Made by a program: the position numbers and the translations under genes. From NCBI GenBank assembly GCA_049322715.1, contig JBMOQP010000028.1:24970-88969 (forward strand): DNA of 64,000 nt, written 5' to 3'. Source of the stretch: Thiofaba sp049322715. Its GTDB lineage: Bacteria > Pseudomonadota > Gammaproteobacteria > Halothiobacillales > Halothiobacillaceae. Positions 6,601 through 14,308 of the stretch are shown piece after piece (position 1 is the stretch's first letter; each line of letters opens with the position of its first letter). The notes under the pieces are model-generated. The model did no database searches, had not been told where the DNA came from, and was given only the letters and a program-made list of their open reading frames with translations.

Positions 6601-8007
6601 TCATTCTTTGGGGTCGCTGCCCCGCTCGTACTTCACCACGCTCCGGCTTGCCTCCTGCGCCAGCATCTCGGCGTAGGTCACACCCGCGTCGCGCTGATAG
6701 GCCGTGATGCCGTACCACCCAAGCGTTCCCCATTCGAACACGGCGATAGCCGGACTCGCGTTGCCCTCGATGTGCCAGCTCGCCAGATAGCGGTTGCGCA
6801 GCACGACTTTGCGGGCGGCGTGGTGCCAGTCGATGGACTGAAGCTTGATGTCGGGGTCCTTGATGGTGTCCGCCAGCAGCGGCAGGAAGACCTCGCGGCC
6901 ACGCTTCTGCACCTTCAGCCGGCCGGTTCCGGGATGCACGAACAGCTCGCGGGCAATGACTAAGGTCTCGCTGGTGACGTCCTCGTACAGGGCGTGCTTG
7001 TCCAGGCTGGCGCCGAACTCGGCCAGGAAGGCGGCCACGTACCACTCGTCGCTCTTGCCGGTCGGCAGCAGGCGCTCGCGGGGGAACGGGCGCGGCTCGG
7101 GCGCGCCCCCCGGGCAGGACCGGGTGAGGCAGGCGATGCCGGGCAGCAGCGGGCGGGTATCCGGCGGGCCATCCAGCGGCGCGGGCAGGAACGGGTCGTA
7201 CCAGGCGCGGCCCGGGTTATAGCTCCACCCCGCGTCCGGCAGCATGACGGCGGGCTTGCCGTCGCGGTCGAGGATGCGGATGCCGGTGACCTCGCGCAGG
7301 TCGGGCTTGCCGTTCGGCAGCTTGCCCGCGCTAACCTGCATGGTGACGAGCTGGCCGTCGCTGCTTTCCGCTTGCAGCCCCTCCTTCTTCATGCGGAACT
7401 CGGACAGGGCGCGCACGCGGCAGCGGCAGTTCCAGCCGTTGGGCGGGTAGAGGTGGTTCCAGATGGGGTCGTCCGCCCGCCACACGCGGCCATGCAGGGC
7501 GCTGTGGGTGGGGCGGGTGCGGGAGTCGCGCACGGCGATGTATTGCCAGTACGGACGCGCGCCTGGGCCGGTGGCGTTCGCCAGTTCCTGCTGCTGCTTG
7601 TAGCGCCCGGCCATGTAGGCGGTCTGCATGTTCTGGCGGTAGATGAGCTTGAGGCGGCGCGGGCTGCCCCATTCCACCGGGCGGCCGCTGATGTCGTCGT
7701 AGGTTTCAAGCACCTCGCCGGTCTGCTTGTCGACGGCCGGCCCCCACCAGCCTTTCTTCTGCAGCAGCGGGGTCATGTCCTTGACGAATTGGCGCTCGGT
7801 GGTGCCGTTCTTCAAAGCGTCGTTGAGGGCGTCGTGAATGTCCTTCAACACGTCCAGCTTGGCCAGGCGAGCGACAGTGAAGGCCTTGGCGTGCTGCTCC
7901 TGCCAGAGTTCGCGCCAGTCGCCGGTGAGCTTGAGGCCCTTGCCTTCGAAGTAGCGGATGGCCTCCTCGGGCGGGAGGCCGATGGCGAAGCTGAGGTCAG
8001 TATTCAC
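6601..8007 (-). CDS. MuF head protein with C-terminal nuclease-toxin-like domain
   Basis: A 468-residue protein. Residues about 1-220 are the Mu gpF (gp30) minor head domain: 'LKLIYRQNMQTAYMAGRYKQQ', 'VRDSRTRPTHSALHGRVWRADD', 'NGWNCRCRVRALSE'. After a Pro-rich linker (about 270-315), residues about 330-460 form a separate domain with 'HPGTGRLKVQKRGREVFLPLLADTI', 'SIDWHHAARKVVLRNRYLASW' and 'AIAVFEWGTLGWYGITAY'. This resembles the barnase/EndoU/colicin E5-D/RelE-like nucleases (PBECR type) often fused to MuF. No immunity gene is obvious nearby. The MuF part is secure; the toxin call is from pattern memory. Confidence 0.85.
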   Translation of the reverse strand: MNTDLSFAIGLPPEEAIRYFEGKGLKLTGDWRELWQEQHAKAFTVARLAKLDVLKDIHDALNDALKNGTTERQFVKDMTPLLQKKGWWGPAVDKQTGEVLETYDDISGRPVEWGSPRRLKLIYRQNMQTAYMAGRYKQQQELANATGPGARPYWQYIAVRDSRTRPTHSALHGRVWRADDPIWNHLYPPNGWNCRCRVRALSEFRMKKEGLQAESSDGQLVTMQVSAGKLPNGKPDLREVTGIRILDRDGKPAVMLPDAGWSYNPGRAWYDPFLPAPLDGPPDTRPLLPGIACLTRSCPGGAPEPRPFPRERLLPTGKSDEWYVAAFLAEFGASLDKHALYEDVTSETLVIARELFVHPGTGRLKVQKRGREVFLPLLADTIKDPDIKLQSIDWHHAARKVVLRNRYLASWHIEGNASPAIAVFEWGTLGWYGITAYQRDAGVTYAEMLAQEASRSVVKYERGSDPKE

Positions 8008-8248
8008 GACGCGTCCACACCACGCACTCGTCGCGGCGCTCGTGCTGCATGATCATGACCTTGCCCACCATGACCGGATAGGTGTGGTCACGCTCTGCTG
8101 TTTTGGCGCAATACCAATGATCCTTTTTCAGCTTTATTGCCTGGGCGCCGCTGTCCTGAAGCTCAGTTACAAAAGCTGCTACGACCGCACCGATGAGTGC
8201 AACGATAACCAGCATCTCGATGGTCGTGACCCCTTTATTACTTTTCAC
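7997..8248 (-). CDS. Type IV pilin-like small membrane protein (prophage cargo)
   Basis: An 83-residue protein from a GTG at 8248, chosen because GGAGG lies 6 bases upstream. The N-terminus MKSNKG-VTTIEMLVIVALIG matches a prepilin signal: a short basic leader ending in Gly6, Glu at mature position 5 (Glu11), and a long hydrophobic helix to about residue 28. The periplasmic part has two cysteines (47 and 75), possibly a disulfide. Mature position 1 is Val rather than the usual Phe or Met. The gene overlaps portal and MuF by 11 bases each, so it is expressed with the late genes. I know of no counterpart in Mu at this site. Confidence 0.6.
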   Translation of the reverse strand: MKSNKGVTTIEMLVIVALIGAVVAAFVTELQDSGAQAIKLKKDHWYCAKTAERDHTYPVMVGKVMIMQHERRDECVVWTRREY

Positions 8249-9842
8249 CCTGCACCTCCAGCCGCCCGGCCAGCTCGGCGGCGAACATGGCACGGGCCAG
8301 GGCCTCGGTGAGCAGGTCGGCATCCATGGCCGGGTAGGCCTCGGCCACGGCATCCATGGCTTGCTCCGGGCTCATGCCCTCGCGCATGGCATCCAGCAGC
8401 GGGCGGATCATGGCTTGCGCCTGGTCGTGCTGGTTGGGTGGGTCGAGGCGGTCGAGCTGGTCTTGCAGGTCGTCGCTGGGTGGGGTGGCCTTCAGTGCCG
8501 CCAAGCCCAGGCAGCCGTCGCACTGGCAGCCGGTGACGTGGGGCGCCGCGCGGCGCGTAGCATCGGCGACATTCGGCGTAGCAGGCTGGGCGGTCGGGCG
8601 GGCCAGCACCGGCTCGTCGCCCTCCGGTTCCGGGATGCGCAGCTTGTCATGCACCCAGCGCGCCGGGATCCGCACGCCGGCATCCACCAGATTCGGCAGG
8701 GCGTTGGCGATGGCGGTCATGTCCTCGGCCTCCGCCGTGTCAAAGCGGACGCTGGGCAGCCGCTGCAGGCGGGTGTTGAGCCGGGCCAGCGGGGTGACCA
8801 GGTCGCGGGTCAGGGTGCGGGCGATCAGGCGCAGATCGGCGCGCAGGATGTCGCCGCGCACTTCGTTGTGCGTCTGCGCGGCCGCGTAGCTGCCCTTGCC
8901 GTCCACCTGGCTGGTGAGGGTGCCGCCCAGGATAGCCTTGCTGATGGACTGCTCGGCCCACTGCATCATGGCCATGAACGGGTCTGCCGCACCGGTGGCG
9001 GCCTGCTGGAATTCAACGCTCATGCCCTCGGGCAGGATGCCCGCCGCCGCGTGGCCGATGTTGACCACGGCCTGCATCAGGGTGCTCTTTTCCTCCGGCG
9101 TGGCCCCGTTGGGGTAGCGGCCCAGGCGCAGCGGCAGGCCGTAGATTTCCAGGAACTCGGCCAGGTCGCGGGCGGTGAGGTTGCGGAACAGGAAGGGCCA
9201 GCCGAGCACCCGCACCAGCCCTGCGCGGGTCAGGTAGCCGCTCTTGGCCGGGTGCTTGTGGACGATCCAGCCCCAGGGGCGCAGAGCCTCGCCGCCGGGC
9301 TGGTTGTTGCGCAGGCGCAGGGTGTTGCGGTCCTCCGCCTGTACGGTGAACCAGTCCGCCGGGCGCGAATGGGGTTCGAAACGCCACTGGCCTTCGGACT
9401 GGGCCCACTCCAACTCGATGCAGGAGTAGCCCGGCAGGATGCCCTCGGCCAGGTCGATGATGAGCTGGTCGAGGTCCAGCTCGTCGCGCATGATGGACTC
9501 CAGCGCGGCGCAGTCGGCCTTCTCGGAGGCGCTGGCATCGGCGGGCGGCACCAGCATCCAGTCCACGGTGAGCAGGGCCTGACGGCGCTTGGAGAGCTCG
9601 GCGAACAAATGGGCGTCCTTCTCCTCCATGTCTTCGGCCAGCCTTCCTTGCGCGGTCAGGTCACCCTGTTCGGCGTCCTCGTACAGGCGGGCGAGCCTGG
9701 CCGGGGTGAGGCCGCGCGTGGGGTGGTCCTGGTATTCGCTATGCAGCCCGGCCAGGCGCGCGGTCTGCGGCTCGCTGGCCAGTTGCTTGAGCTGGATCGG
9801 CTGGCCGTCGGGGCCGAGGATGCGGGAGGTGGTGGTTACCAT
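8238..9842 (-). CDS. Portal protein (DUF935, Mu gp29-like)
   Basis: A 534-residue protein of the DUF935 family, the portal of Mu-like phages. Typical stretches are 'SRILGPDGQPIQLKQLASEPQTARLAG', 'TPARLARLYEDAEQGDLTAQ', 'KRRQALLTVDWMLVPP', 'LPGYSCIELEW', 'LVRVLGWPFLFRNLTARDLAEFLEIYGLPLRLGRY' and 'HNEVRGDILRADLRLIARTLTRDLV'. It forms the dodecameric ring at the head vertex through which DNA passes. It overlaps the large terminase gene by 7 bases. The length is normal for the family. Confidence 0.95.
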   Translation of the reverse strand: MVTTTSRILGPDGQPIQLKQLASEPQTARLAGLHSEYQDHPTRGLTPARLARLYEDAEQGDLTAQGRLAEDMEEKDAHLFAELSKRRQALLTVDWMLVPPADASASEKADCAALESIMRDELDLDQLIIDLAEGILPGYSCIELEWAQSEGQWRFEPHSRPADWFTVQAEDRNTLRLRNNQPGGEALRPWGWIVHKHPAKSGYLTRAGLVRVLGWPFLFRNLTARDLAEFLEIYGLPLRLGRYPNGATPEEKSTLMQAVVNIGHAAAGILPEGMSVEFQQAATGAADPFMAMMQWAEQSISKAILGGTLTSQVDGKGSYAAAQTHNEVRGDILRADLRLIARTLTRDLVTPLARLNTRLQRLPSVRFDTAEAEDMTAIANALPNLVDAGVRIPARWVHDKLRIPEPEGDEPVLARPTAQPATPNVADATRRAAPHVTGCQCDGCLGLAALKATPPSDDLQDQLDRLDPPNQHDQAQAMIRPLLDAMREGMSPEQAMDAVAEAYPAMDADLLTEALARAMFAAELAGRLEVQGEK

Positions 9843-11269
9843 AGTCCGGTGTCCCTTGTGGGCAGGTCGCGGGTCAGGCGGGATTCATGGCCGTGGCGCG
9901 GGGCGGCTTCGAAGGGGGCGATGACGAGGCGCTCGCCGTTCGACGCGGAGGCGGCCGCGAGCGCCAGCGACCAGAAGCGGTCGGCGTGGCTGCCGCCCTG
10001 GCGCTCGGCCACCAGGCGAGGCGCGCCGGTGGCGCCCTCCTCGCGCTTCACGGAATGCAGGTCTGCGCGCAGCACAGGGCTGGCCGGGATGCGGATGGCG
10101 CGATCCTCGAACCGCTGCTTGAGCGCGGTGGCCATGTCGAGCTTGCGGGACGGATTGAACAGCACGCCCTCCACGCGCATGTTGCCGTGGCGGCGCTTGG
10201 CCTCCTGCACCGGCATTTCGCCCAAGCCGGTCTGGTCGAGGGCGGCGCGGACCACGCGGTAGTCGCGCATGACCTGGTCGAAGCGGGCGAGCTGCTCGGC
10301 GAAGCTGGTGGCGTGCAGCTCGATCAGCTCCCGGCACCACAGCACATCGCCCACCTCCTCGAGGACGGCGATCACGGTCAGGTCGCCCCGGGCCGCAAAG
10401 TCCATGCCGACATAGCAGGGGTTGCCCTCGTAGCCTGCGGCATGCCCCGCCTGCGGCGTCTCGCAGCCGCTGATCAGGTCGTAGGGCAGCCAGGCGGCGC
10501 TGTCGTCCGCCGGGCGGCACATGTACTCCTGCTGGAAGGATTCCTCGTCCGCCGCACCGGAGCGCACGAAGTCGAAGTAGGCGGCCTCATCCATGCCCTG
10601 CCGCTCGTCGTCGGCCGGCAGCATCTGCTGCAGCTTCCACAGAAAGCCATCGTTCAAGGCGTCTTCAAGGGTGACGCGGTGCAGGCTGATCTTCTTCGGG
10701 TTGCCCTGTTCACGGGCTTCCTTGATGAGCTGGTTGAAGAAGTTGTGGCTGCCGCGATGCGTGGAGATCACCTCCAGGCTGCCGCCCCAGGTGATGCCCG
10801 GGTAGGCGATGGACCACAGCTTGCGCGGGTCCGGGTGCAGGGCGAACTCGTCCAGCACGCGCCCGCCGCGCTTGCCTGCCTGGGCGTCCGGATTGCTGGA
10901 CATGCTGTGGATGCGCTTGCCGTTGGCGAACTGGAGTACGTAGGCGGACACGCCGTCCTTCGGGTCAATGACCATCTCGCCGAGATCTTCGGCGGCCACG
11001 GCCAGCACCCGCGCCCACATCTTGCAGTCGTCGATGAACAGCTTGGCCTGCAGCTCGTCCCGGCTGCTGACCCACTGGTCATTGCGGGCGTCGCGCCGCG
11101 CCGTGCGTTCGACGGCGGCATAGGCGGTGCCCCAGGAGATGCCGATCTGGCGCGATTTCTCCATCAGCTTGAGGCGGCTGGTATCCGCCACCCAGCGCGC
11201 CTGGAAGTCCAGTAGCAGCCCCCGGGGGTTGGCCGGCAGGATCTTCGCGTTGCCCTTGGGCTTGATCAC
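9836..11269 (-). CDS. Large terminase subunit (Mu gp28-like)
   Basis: A 477-residue packaging ATPase and nuclease. The ATPase part has a Walker A-like 'EKSRQIGIS' (37-45) and a Walker B 'GGRVLDEFAL' near residue 138. The nuclease part begins with 'CYVGMDFAARGDLTVIAVLEE' near residue 300, with a metal-binding Asp, followed by 'ALDQTGLGEMPVQEA' and 'SHADRFWSLALA'. It packages phage DNA by the headful mode with flanking host DNA, as Mu does. Its ATG overlaps the gp27 stop. Confidence 0.95.
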   Translation of the reverse strand: MIKPKGNAKILPANPRGLLLDFQARWVADTSRLKLMEKSRQIGISWGTAYAAVERTARRDARNDQWVSSRDELQAKLFIDDCKMWARVLAVAAEDLGEMVIDPKDGVSAYVLQFANGKRIHSMSSNPDAQAGKRGGRVLDEFALHPDPRKLWSIAYPGITWGGSLEVISTHRGSHNFFNQLIKEAREQGNPKKISLHRVTLEDALNDGFLWKLQQMLPADDERQGMDEAAYFDFVRSGAADEESFQQEYMCRPADDSAAWLPYDLISGCETPQAGHAAGYEGNPCYVGMDFAARGDLTVIAVLEEVGDVLWCRELIELHATSFAEQLARFDQVMRDYRVVRAALDQTGLGEMPVQEAKRRHGNMRVEGVLFNPSRKLDMATALKQRFEDRAIRIPASPVLRADLHSVKREEGATGAPRLVAERQGGSHADRFWSLALAAASASNGERLVIAPFEAAPRHGHESRLTRDLPTRDTGLW

Positions 11270-11808
11270 GACGTGATCCCCATGATCTCGCGCCGGATGA
11301 GCTGGATGGCATCGTCGGACAGCCCTCCCTTGCGGGCGATGGTCTCGACCGACCTGGCGGCGGCTTCGGCGCGGGTGCGCACCTCCTGCTCGAAGCGCTT
11401 CTGCCCCTGGCTGGCGCGGCTGGTCTCGGCGATGGCGCGGCCGGCGCTGGCCAGCAGCTTCACGCGCTCGGTCGGGTCGGCATCCTCGGCCTCCTCGAGG
11501 GCAAGCATGGCCTCGAACAGGCTGGACTGCACCAGGCTGATGACGGCGGCGGAGCGGTGGTCGGCCTCGTCCGGCGCGGCCTCGGCAATGGCGCGTGCGG
11601 CCTCGGTGCTGGCTCGGATGGCGTCCAGGCGGCGCTGGAGCCTCTGGCCGTAGCGGTTGAGGGTGCTCTTGCCGATCTGCACGCCGTGGGCCTCGAGCAC
11701 GATCCTCTCAAGCGCGTCGTAGCCCGAGAACCCGGAGGCGATCAGCAGGCGGTCGATCTCCGTCCGCACCTCGGCGGGGAGCTGGCTGATCTTGTCGCGC
11801 GGGGGCAT
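11266..11808 (-). CDS. Small terminase-like protein (DUF3486, Mu gp27)
   Basis: A 180-residue, almost all-helical protein that opens 'MPPRDKISQLPAEVRTEIDRLLIASGFSGYDALERIV'. It then carries an HTH-like segment 'GVQIGKSTLNRYGQRLQRRLDAIR', the signature of DUF3486 (Mu gp27). The family is taken to be the DNA-recognising small terminase partner of gp28, directly downstream with a 4-base overlap. Confidence 0.92.
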   Translation of the reverse strand: MPPRDKISQLPAEVRTEIDRLLIASGFSGYDALERIVLEAHGVQIGKSTLNRYGQRLQRRLDAIRASTEAARAIAEAAPDEADHRSAAVISLVQSSLFEAMLALEEAEDADPTERVKLLASAGRAIAETSRASQGQKRFEQEVRTRAEAAARSVETIARKGGLSDDAIQLIRREIMGITS

Positions 11809-11809
11809 C

Positions 11810-12121
11810 TCACCCCCTCCAATACTTCTTCGGCCGCGCGATGCCCTCCGGGCAGGCGGCGTTGTATTCCACGCAGTCGGTACCGGATGGGGTGATCTTG
11901 GCGCTCAGCTGGCCGTGGTGGTCCTCGTTCACCTCCACCAGCCCGTGGCCTGCGAGGTACTGGATCACGGCACGCAGCTCATGGGCGGAGACGTGCAGCG
12001 GCACGCTCTCCAGGGTGCGCAGCAGCACACGCTCGGAGACGAAGATGCCGCCGCCGTGCCACAGGGCCTGCAGCGTGATCCAGCGCGCGGTTTCGCGTTC
12101 GGTCTGGTGGATGTCGATCAT
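11810..12121 (-). CDS. Winged-helix-like phage protein (Mu gp26-like position)
   Basis: A 103-residue protein, MIDIHQTERETARWITLQALWHGGG, with a compact helix-turn-helix/winged pattern: 'VSAHELRAVIQYLAGHGLVEVNE', followed by a beta hairpin 'GQLSAKITPSGTDCVEY'. It ends 'EGIARPKKYWRG'. Short proteins of this type occur just before gp27 in Mu-like phages. Its role is unknown; DNA binding is a structural guess. It ends 2 bases before the gp27 start. Confidence 0.65.
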   Translation of the reverse strand: MIDIHQTERETARWITLQALWHGGGIFVSERVLLRTLESVPLHVSAHELRAVIQYLAGHGLVEVNEDHHGQLSAKITPSGTDCVEYNAACPEGIARPKKYWRG

Positions 12122-12124
12122 GGT

Positions 12125-12508
12125 TCACTCCCTCATGAGCCGGGTGGCCAGCGCGTCGAGCTTGGCGTTGATGACGGTCTCGGCGCGGATGGCGTCCTCG
12201 CGCCGCTGGTAGGCCTCGCGGTCGGCGCCGATGGCGTCCAGCTTGGCCTCGATCACGGTCTGCCCGCGGATGTAGTCCTCGCGCCGCACGTAGTGCAGGG
12301 GCATGTCCGCCTTCATCTGCATCAGGTCGCGGTCCAGGCGGTGGATTTCCTGGGTGGAGGCGGCCTGGGCCTCGGTGATGGTGGCCAAGCGCTGGTCGAT
12401 GTCGCGGATGCTGCGCTGCAGCAGCCAGCGGATGATGCCGACCAGGAAGCCGGTCCAGGCGATGACGGCCCCGGCGATCCAGAGGATCAGGTCCACGTTG
12501 ATCACCAT
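12125..12508 (-). CDS. Membrane protein with coiled coil; releasin or holin candidate
   Basis: A 127-residue protein; the start at 12508 (MVINVDLILW) overlaps the stop of the upstream zinc-finger gene. One transmembrane segment covers about residues 6-27 (LILWIAGAVIAWTGFLVGII). The rest is a long charged coiled coil with 'RDIDQRLATITEAQAAST' and 'IEAKLDAIGADREAYQRRED'. A SAR lysozyme and Rz/Rz1 lie just upstream but no standard holin is visible, so this membrane protein is the best candidate for triggering SAR endolysin release. Mu-like phages carry a membrane protein at this position; as I recall, in Mu it has been linked to holin-independent release. Confidence 0.6.
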   Translation of the reverse strand: MVINVDLILWIAGAVIAWTGFLVGIIRWLLQRSIRDIDQRLATITEAQAASTQEIHRLDRDLMQMKADMPLHYVRREDYIRGQTVIEAKLDAIGADREAYQRREDAIRAETVINAKLDALATRLMRE

Positions 12509-12723
12509 GACCGCACCCCGCCGTTGCGCTTGATGGCGTCCTGCTCGCGCTGCCAGTCGTCGCGGCAGCCCGCGTTGCACCAGCGGCGGCCATCCTTCAG
12601 CGGCTCACCGCAGCTGAGGCATTCGCCGGCCGGCGGTGGCCCCTCGGGTTCGCGATGTGCCAGCGCGGCCGCGAGGCGCAATGCCTCTTGCTCGGTGGCC
12701 TGATCATTCTTGTCCGGCGTCAT
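12502..12723 (-). CDS. Small C4-type zinc-finger protein
   Basis: A 73-residue protein with four cysteines in 'CLSCGEPLKDGRRWCNAGC' (residues about 35-53), spaced as a zinc ribbon, followed by 'RDDWQREQDAIKRNGG'. Similar small TraR/DksA-like or DUF2116-like zinc-finger proteins are common in late operons of transposable phages. It overlaps both Rz1 and the coiled-coil membrane protein. Function is unknown; transcriptional modulation is a guess. Confidence 0.7.
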   Translation of the reverse strand: MTPDKNDQATEQEALRLAAALAHREPEGPPPAGECLSCGEPLKDGRRWCNAGCRDDWQREQDAIKRNGGVRSW

Positions 12724-12976
12724 GCTTCACCCACTCCGTCAGTGCCTTGTGCTTGTCCATGCAGACCCGCAGGCGCATGGCTGTTTCCGTGTAGTTCTCC
12801 AGCAGCTCCCCCAGCGTCCCCGTGATCGGCTTTTCCGGCGGCAGGCAGGGGGTCATCAGCAGCGCAGGGGCAGTCCGCGCCGTCAAGGCCGTCGGCGGCG
12901 CTCCGGGCGAGGCACAGGCCGCAAGCGTCAAGGCGGCAATCACGTAGGTGATCCCGTACAGCAGGCGTTTCCACAT
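12704..12976 (-). CDS. Rz1-like outer-membrane spanin lipoprotein
   Basis: A 90-residue lipoprotein. The signal peptide MWKRLLYGITYVIAALTLAAC ends in a lipobox with the lipidated Cys21, followed by a Pro-rich 'SPGAPPTALTARTAP' typical of Rz1. It is read in a different frame within the Rz gene, and its last 16 bases run beyond the Rz stop. With Rz it would form the periplasm-spanning complex that disrupts the outer membrane at lysis. Confidence 0.8.
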   Translation of the reverse strand: MWKRLLYGITYVIAALTLAACASPGAPPTALTARTAPALLMTPCLPPEKPITGTLGELLENYTETAMRLRVCMDKHKALTEWVKHDAGQE

Positions 12977-13226
12977 AGCGCGTCACCGTCTTGGTCAGGG
13001 TTCTTGTGCGGGTCTCTGCGGCCTGCTGCCGGTCGGCGGCGGCGCGCAGGATGTCGGCATCGATGGCCGCCTGCGCCTCCGCCTGGGCGATGGCGCGCTC
13101 GACAGAGGCCAGGCGGGCCTGCTCACAGTCGGCCATGGCGAGGCGCTGGCCGATGTACACGCCTGATATTTCGGCGGCGATGGCCAGGCAGAGGCCGAGA
13201 ATGGCGACGATGAGGGTTGGGTTCAT
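12720..13226 (-). CDS. Rz-like inner-membrane spanin
   Basis: A 168-residue protein with an N-terminal membrane anchor (MNPTLIVAILGLCLAIAAEISG) and a long helical periplasmic part, 'ARLASVERAIAQAEAQAAID' and onward to 'RTRTLTKTVTRYVETPAV', typical of Rz. The last 60 residues are unusual in composition because they overlap the Rz1 gene in another frame. Almost the whole of Rz1 is embedded in Rz, an extreme form of the nested spanin arrangement. Confidence 0.75.
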   Translation of the reverse strand: MNPTLIVAILGLCLAIAAEISGVYIGQRLAMADCEQARLASVERAIAQAEAQAAIDADILRAAADRQQAAETRTRTLTKTVTRYVETPAVRDHLRDCRLDACGLCLARSAADGLDGADCPCAADDPLPAAGKADHGDAGGAAGELHGNSHAPAGLHGQAQGTDGVGEA

Positions 13227-13275
13227 GGGGCCATCGCGCGCGGGGTCATGCTGCGGCGGGTCTGGTAGAGGTGGG

Positions 13276-13764
13276 TCACGGCGAAACCTCCCCCATGCAC
13301 TGCCGGTACTCCGCCTGCCGGCGCGTGGTCAGCCCGGCCATGACCTGCCCGCCCGCCTTGTTCCAGCGCAGGATCTGGCGGCAGGCCTCGGCGTAGTCGG
13401 GCGGGGTCTGCTTGAGCTTGCGGACCAGGGTGGAGCCGCAAAACGCCGCCGGGCCGATGTTGTAGGCGAGGGACACATAGGCGTCCCACTCGTGCGGGTA
13501 CAGCGGCACGGGGCCGATGCAGGCGCGCATGGCCTGCTCGGTCTGGGCGGCGTGCTCGGCCAGGCGCACAAGGGCGCGCTCCGGGGTGATGCGGTCACCC
13601 GGGCGGACCGGCGTGCCGTCCTCGCGCAGGGTGCTGCCGAAGCCCACCGTCTGCACGCCTGCGCCGTCGTTGTAGGCCGAGCCACGGTAGCCCTCGTGCA
13701 CGGCAATACCCGTCAGCCCGAGGGCGGACAGCGCAAGCGCAGCAGGTACAAGGCGGGTTTTCAT
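13276..13764 (-). CDS. SAR-type lysozyme (GH24 endolysin)
   Basis: A 162-residue muramidase. The catalytic triad fits the T4/P21 pattern E-8x-D-5x-T: Glu24, Asp33 and Thr39 in 'HEGYRGSAYNDGAGVQTVGFGST'. The N-terminal hydrophobic stretch (residues 5-22, rich in Ala, Gly and Leu) directly precedes the catalytic Glu, the layout of a signal-arrest-release endolysin. The start at 13764 is chosen because it begins this signal (MKTRLVPAALAL). It degrades peptidoglycan at the end of the lytic cycle. The lysozyme fold continues to 'WNKAGGQVMAGLTTRRQAEYRQCM'. Confidence 0.92.
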   Translation of the reverse strand: MKTRLVPAALALSALGLTGIAVHEGYRGSAYNDGAGVQTVGFGSTLREDGTPVRPGDRITPERALVRLAEHAAQTEQAMRACIGPVPLYPHEWDAYVSLAYNIGPAAFCGSTLVRKLKQTPPDYAEACRQILRWNKAGGQVMAGLTTRRQAEYRQCMGEVSP

Positions 13765-13780
13765 GGCAGGCCCCCAAAAG

Positions 13781-13809
13781 CACACGCCCCGGATTTTCCG
13801 GGGCGTGTG
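13781..13809 (-). terminator. Strong hairpin between early and lysis blocks
   Basis: A perfect 12-bp stem (CACACGCCCCGG and its complement) with a 5-base loop lies 17 bases upstream of the lysozyme start. On the bottom strand the stem is followed by CTTTTGG, a weak U-tract. It may end transcription from the early/middle region before the lysis genes, or stabilise the late mRNA 5' end. The rest of 13765-13954 holds no gene that I can see. Confidence 0.5.
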
Positions 13810-13954
13810 GGTTGGGGCCGTGGGGATGGGGTTCAGTGGGTGGCGGTAAACCGCGCCGCTACATCCAATTGAGCTTGATCCAAGAAGCGGCAAGTGCGGG
13901 AATAGTTGCCGGCGCTTGTAATTCAGCAAGGCCTAAAACAAATAGGTAACGATC

Positions 13955-14308
13955 ATGTCCATCGACAATGTCATTTCTGCTCTGGATAGGGAATCAGATG
14001 TGTCTGAGTCCTATGTTCTGATTCGAGAGATCAAGGCCTTCCTTGACGTTGAAGGCTTTTCGCCTTTGATTCGGATCAAGATCTACCAGAGCTCGGTGCA
14101 TCCGGATTTCCCCTACCACTTCGACCTGAGTCACTACGTGCACACGCCTGTCCAGGCTGCCCCTTACTATCCGTCAAGAACCATGTTTGAAACAGAAACA
14201 GTGGCCATCAGCCAGGCGATAAGGGCGCTGACCAGTTTCATGGAATCAGCCATCAGTGCCGGGCATGAGCCCAGCGAAGACTGGCTTGTACCTAACGAAG
14301 AATTCTGA
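13955..14308 (+). CDS. Hypothetical protein, prophage cargo on opposite strand
   Basis: A 117-residue protein that I do not recognise. It is acidic, opens MSIDNVISALDRESDVSESYVLIREIKAFLD, and has 'HPDFPYHFDLSHYVHTPVQAAPYYPS' in the middle. It is read against the phage genes and ends one base before the stop of a convergent gene. The GC content is clearly lower than in the surrounding phage genes. These are signs of an independently acquired cargo gene. There is no membrane segment or recognisable motif. A weak AGG lies 8 bases before the ATG. Confidence 0.6.
   Translation: MSIDNVISALDRESDVSESYVLIREIKAFLDVEGFSPLIRIKIYQSSVHPDFPYHFDLSHYVHTPVQAAPYYPSRTMFETETVAISQAIRALTSFMESAISAGHEPSEDWLVPNEEF

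Noticed and set aside
8193..10262. 689-codon plus-strand frame opposite portal and terminase
   Set aside because: Antisense by-product of high GC; the opposite strand encodes well-recognised portal and terminase proteins with proper coupling.
13227..13275. Tiny 18-codon frame between Rz and lysozyme
   Set aside because: Too short, no ribosome site, and no recognised holin or peptide pattern.
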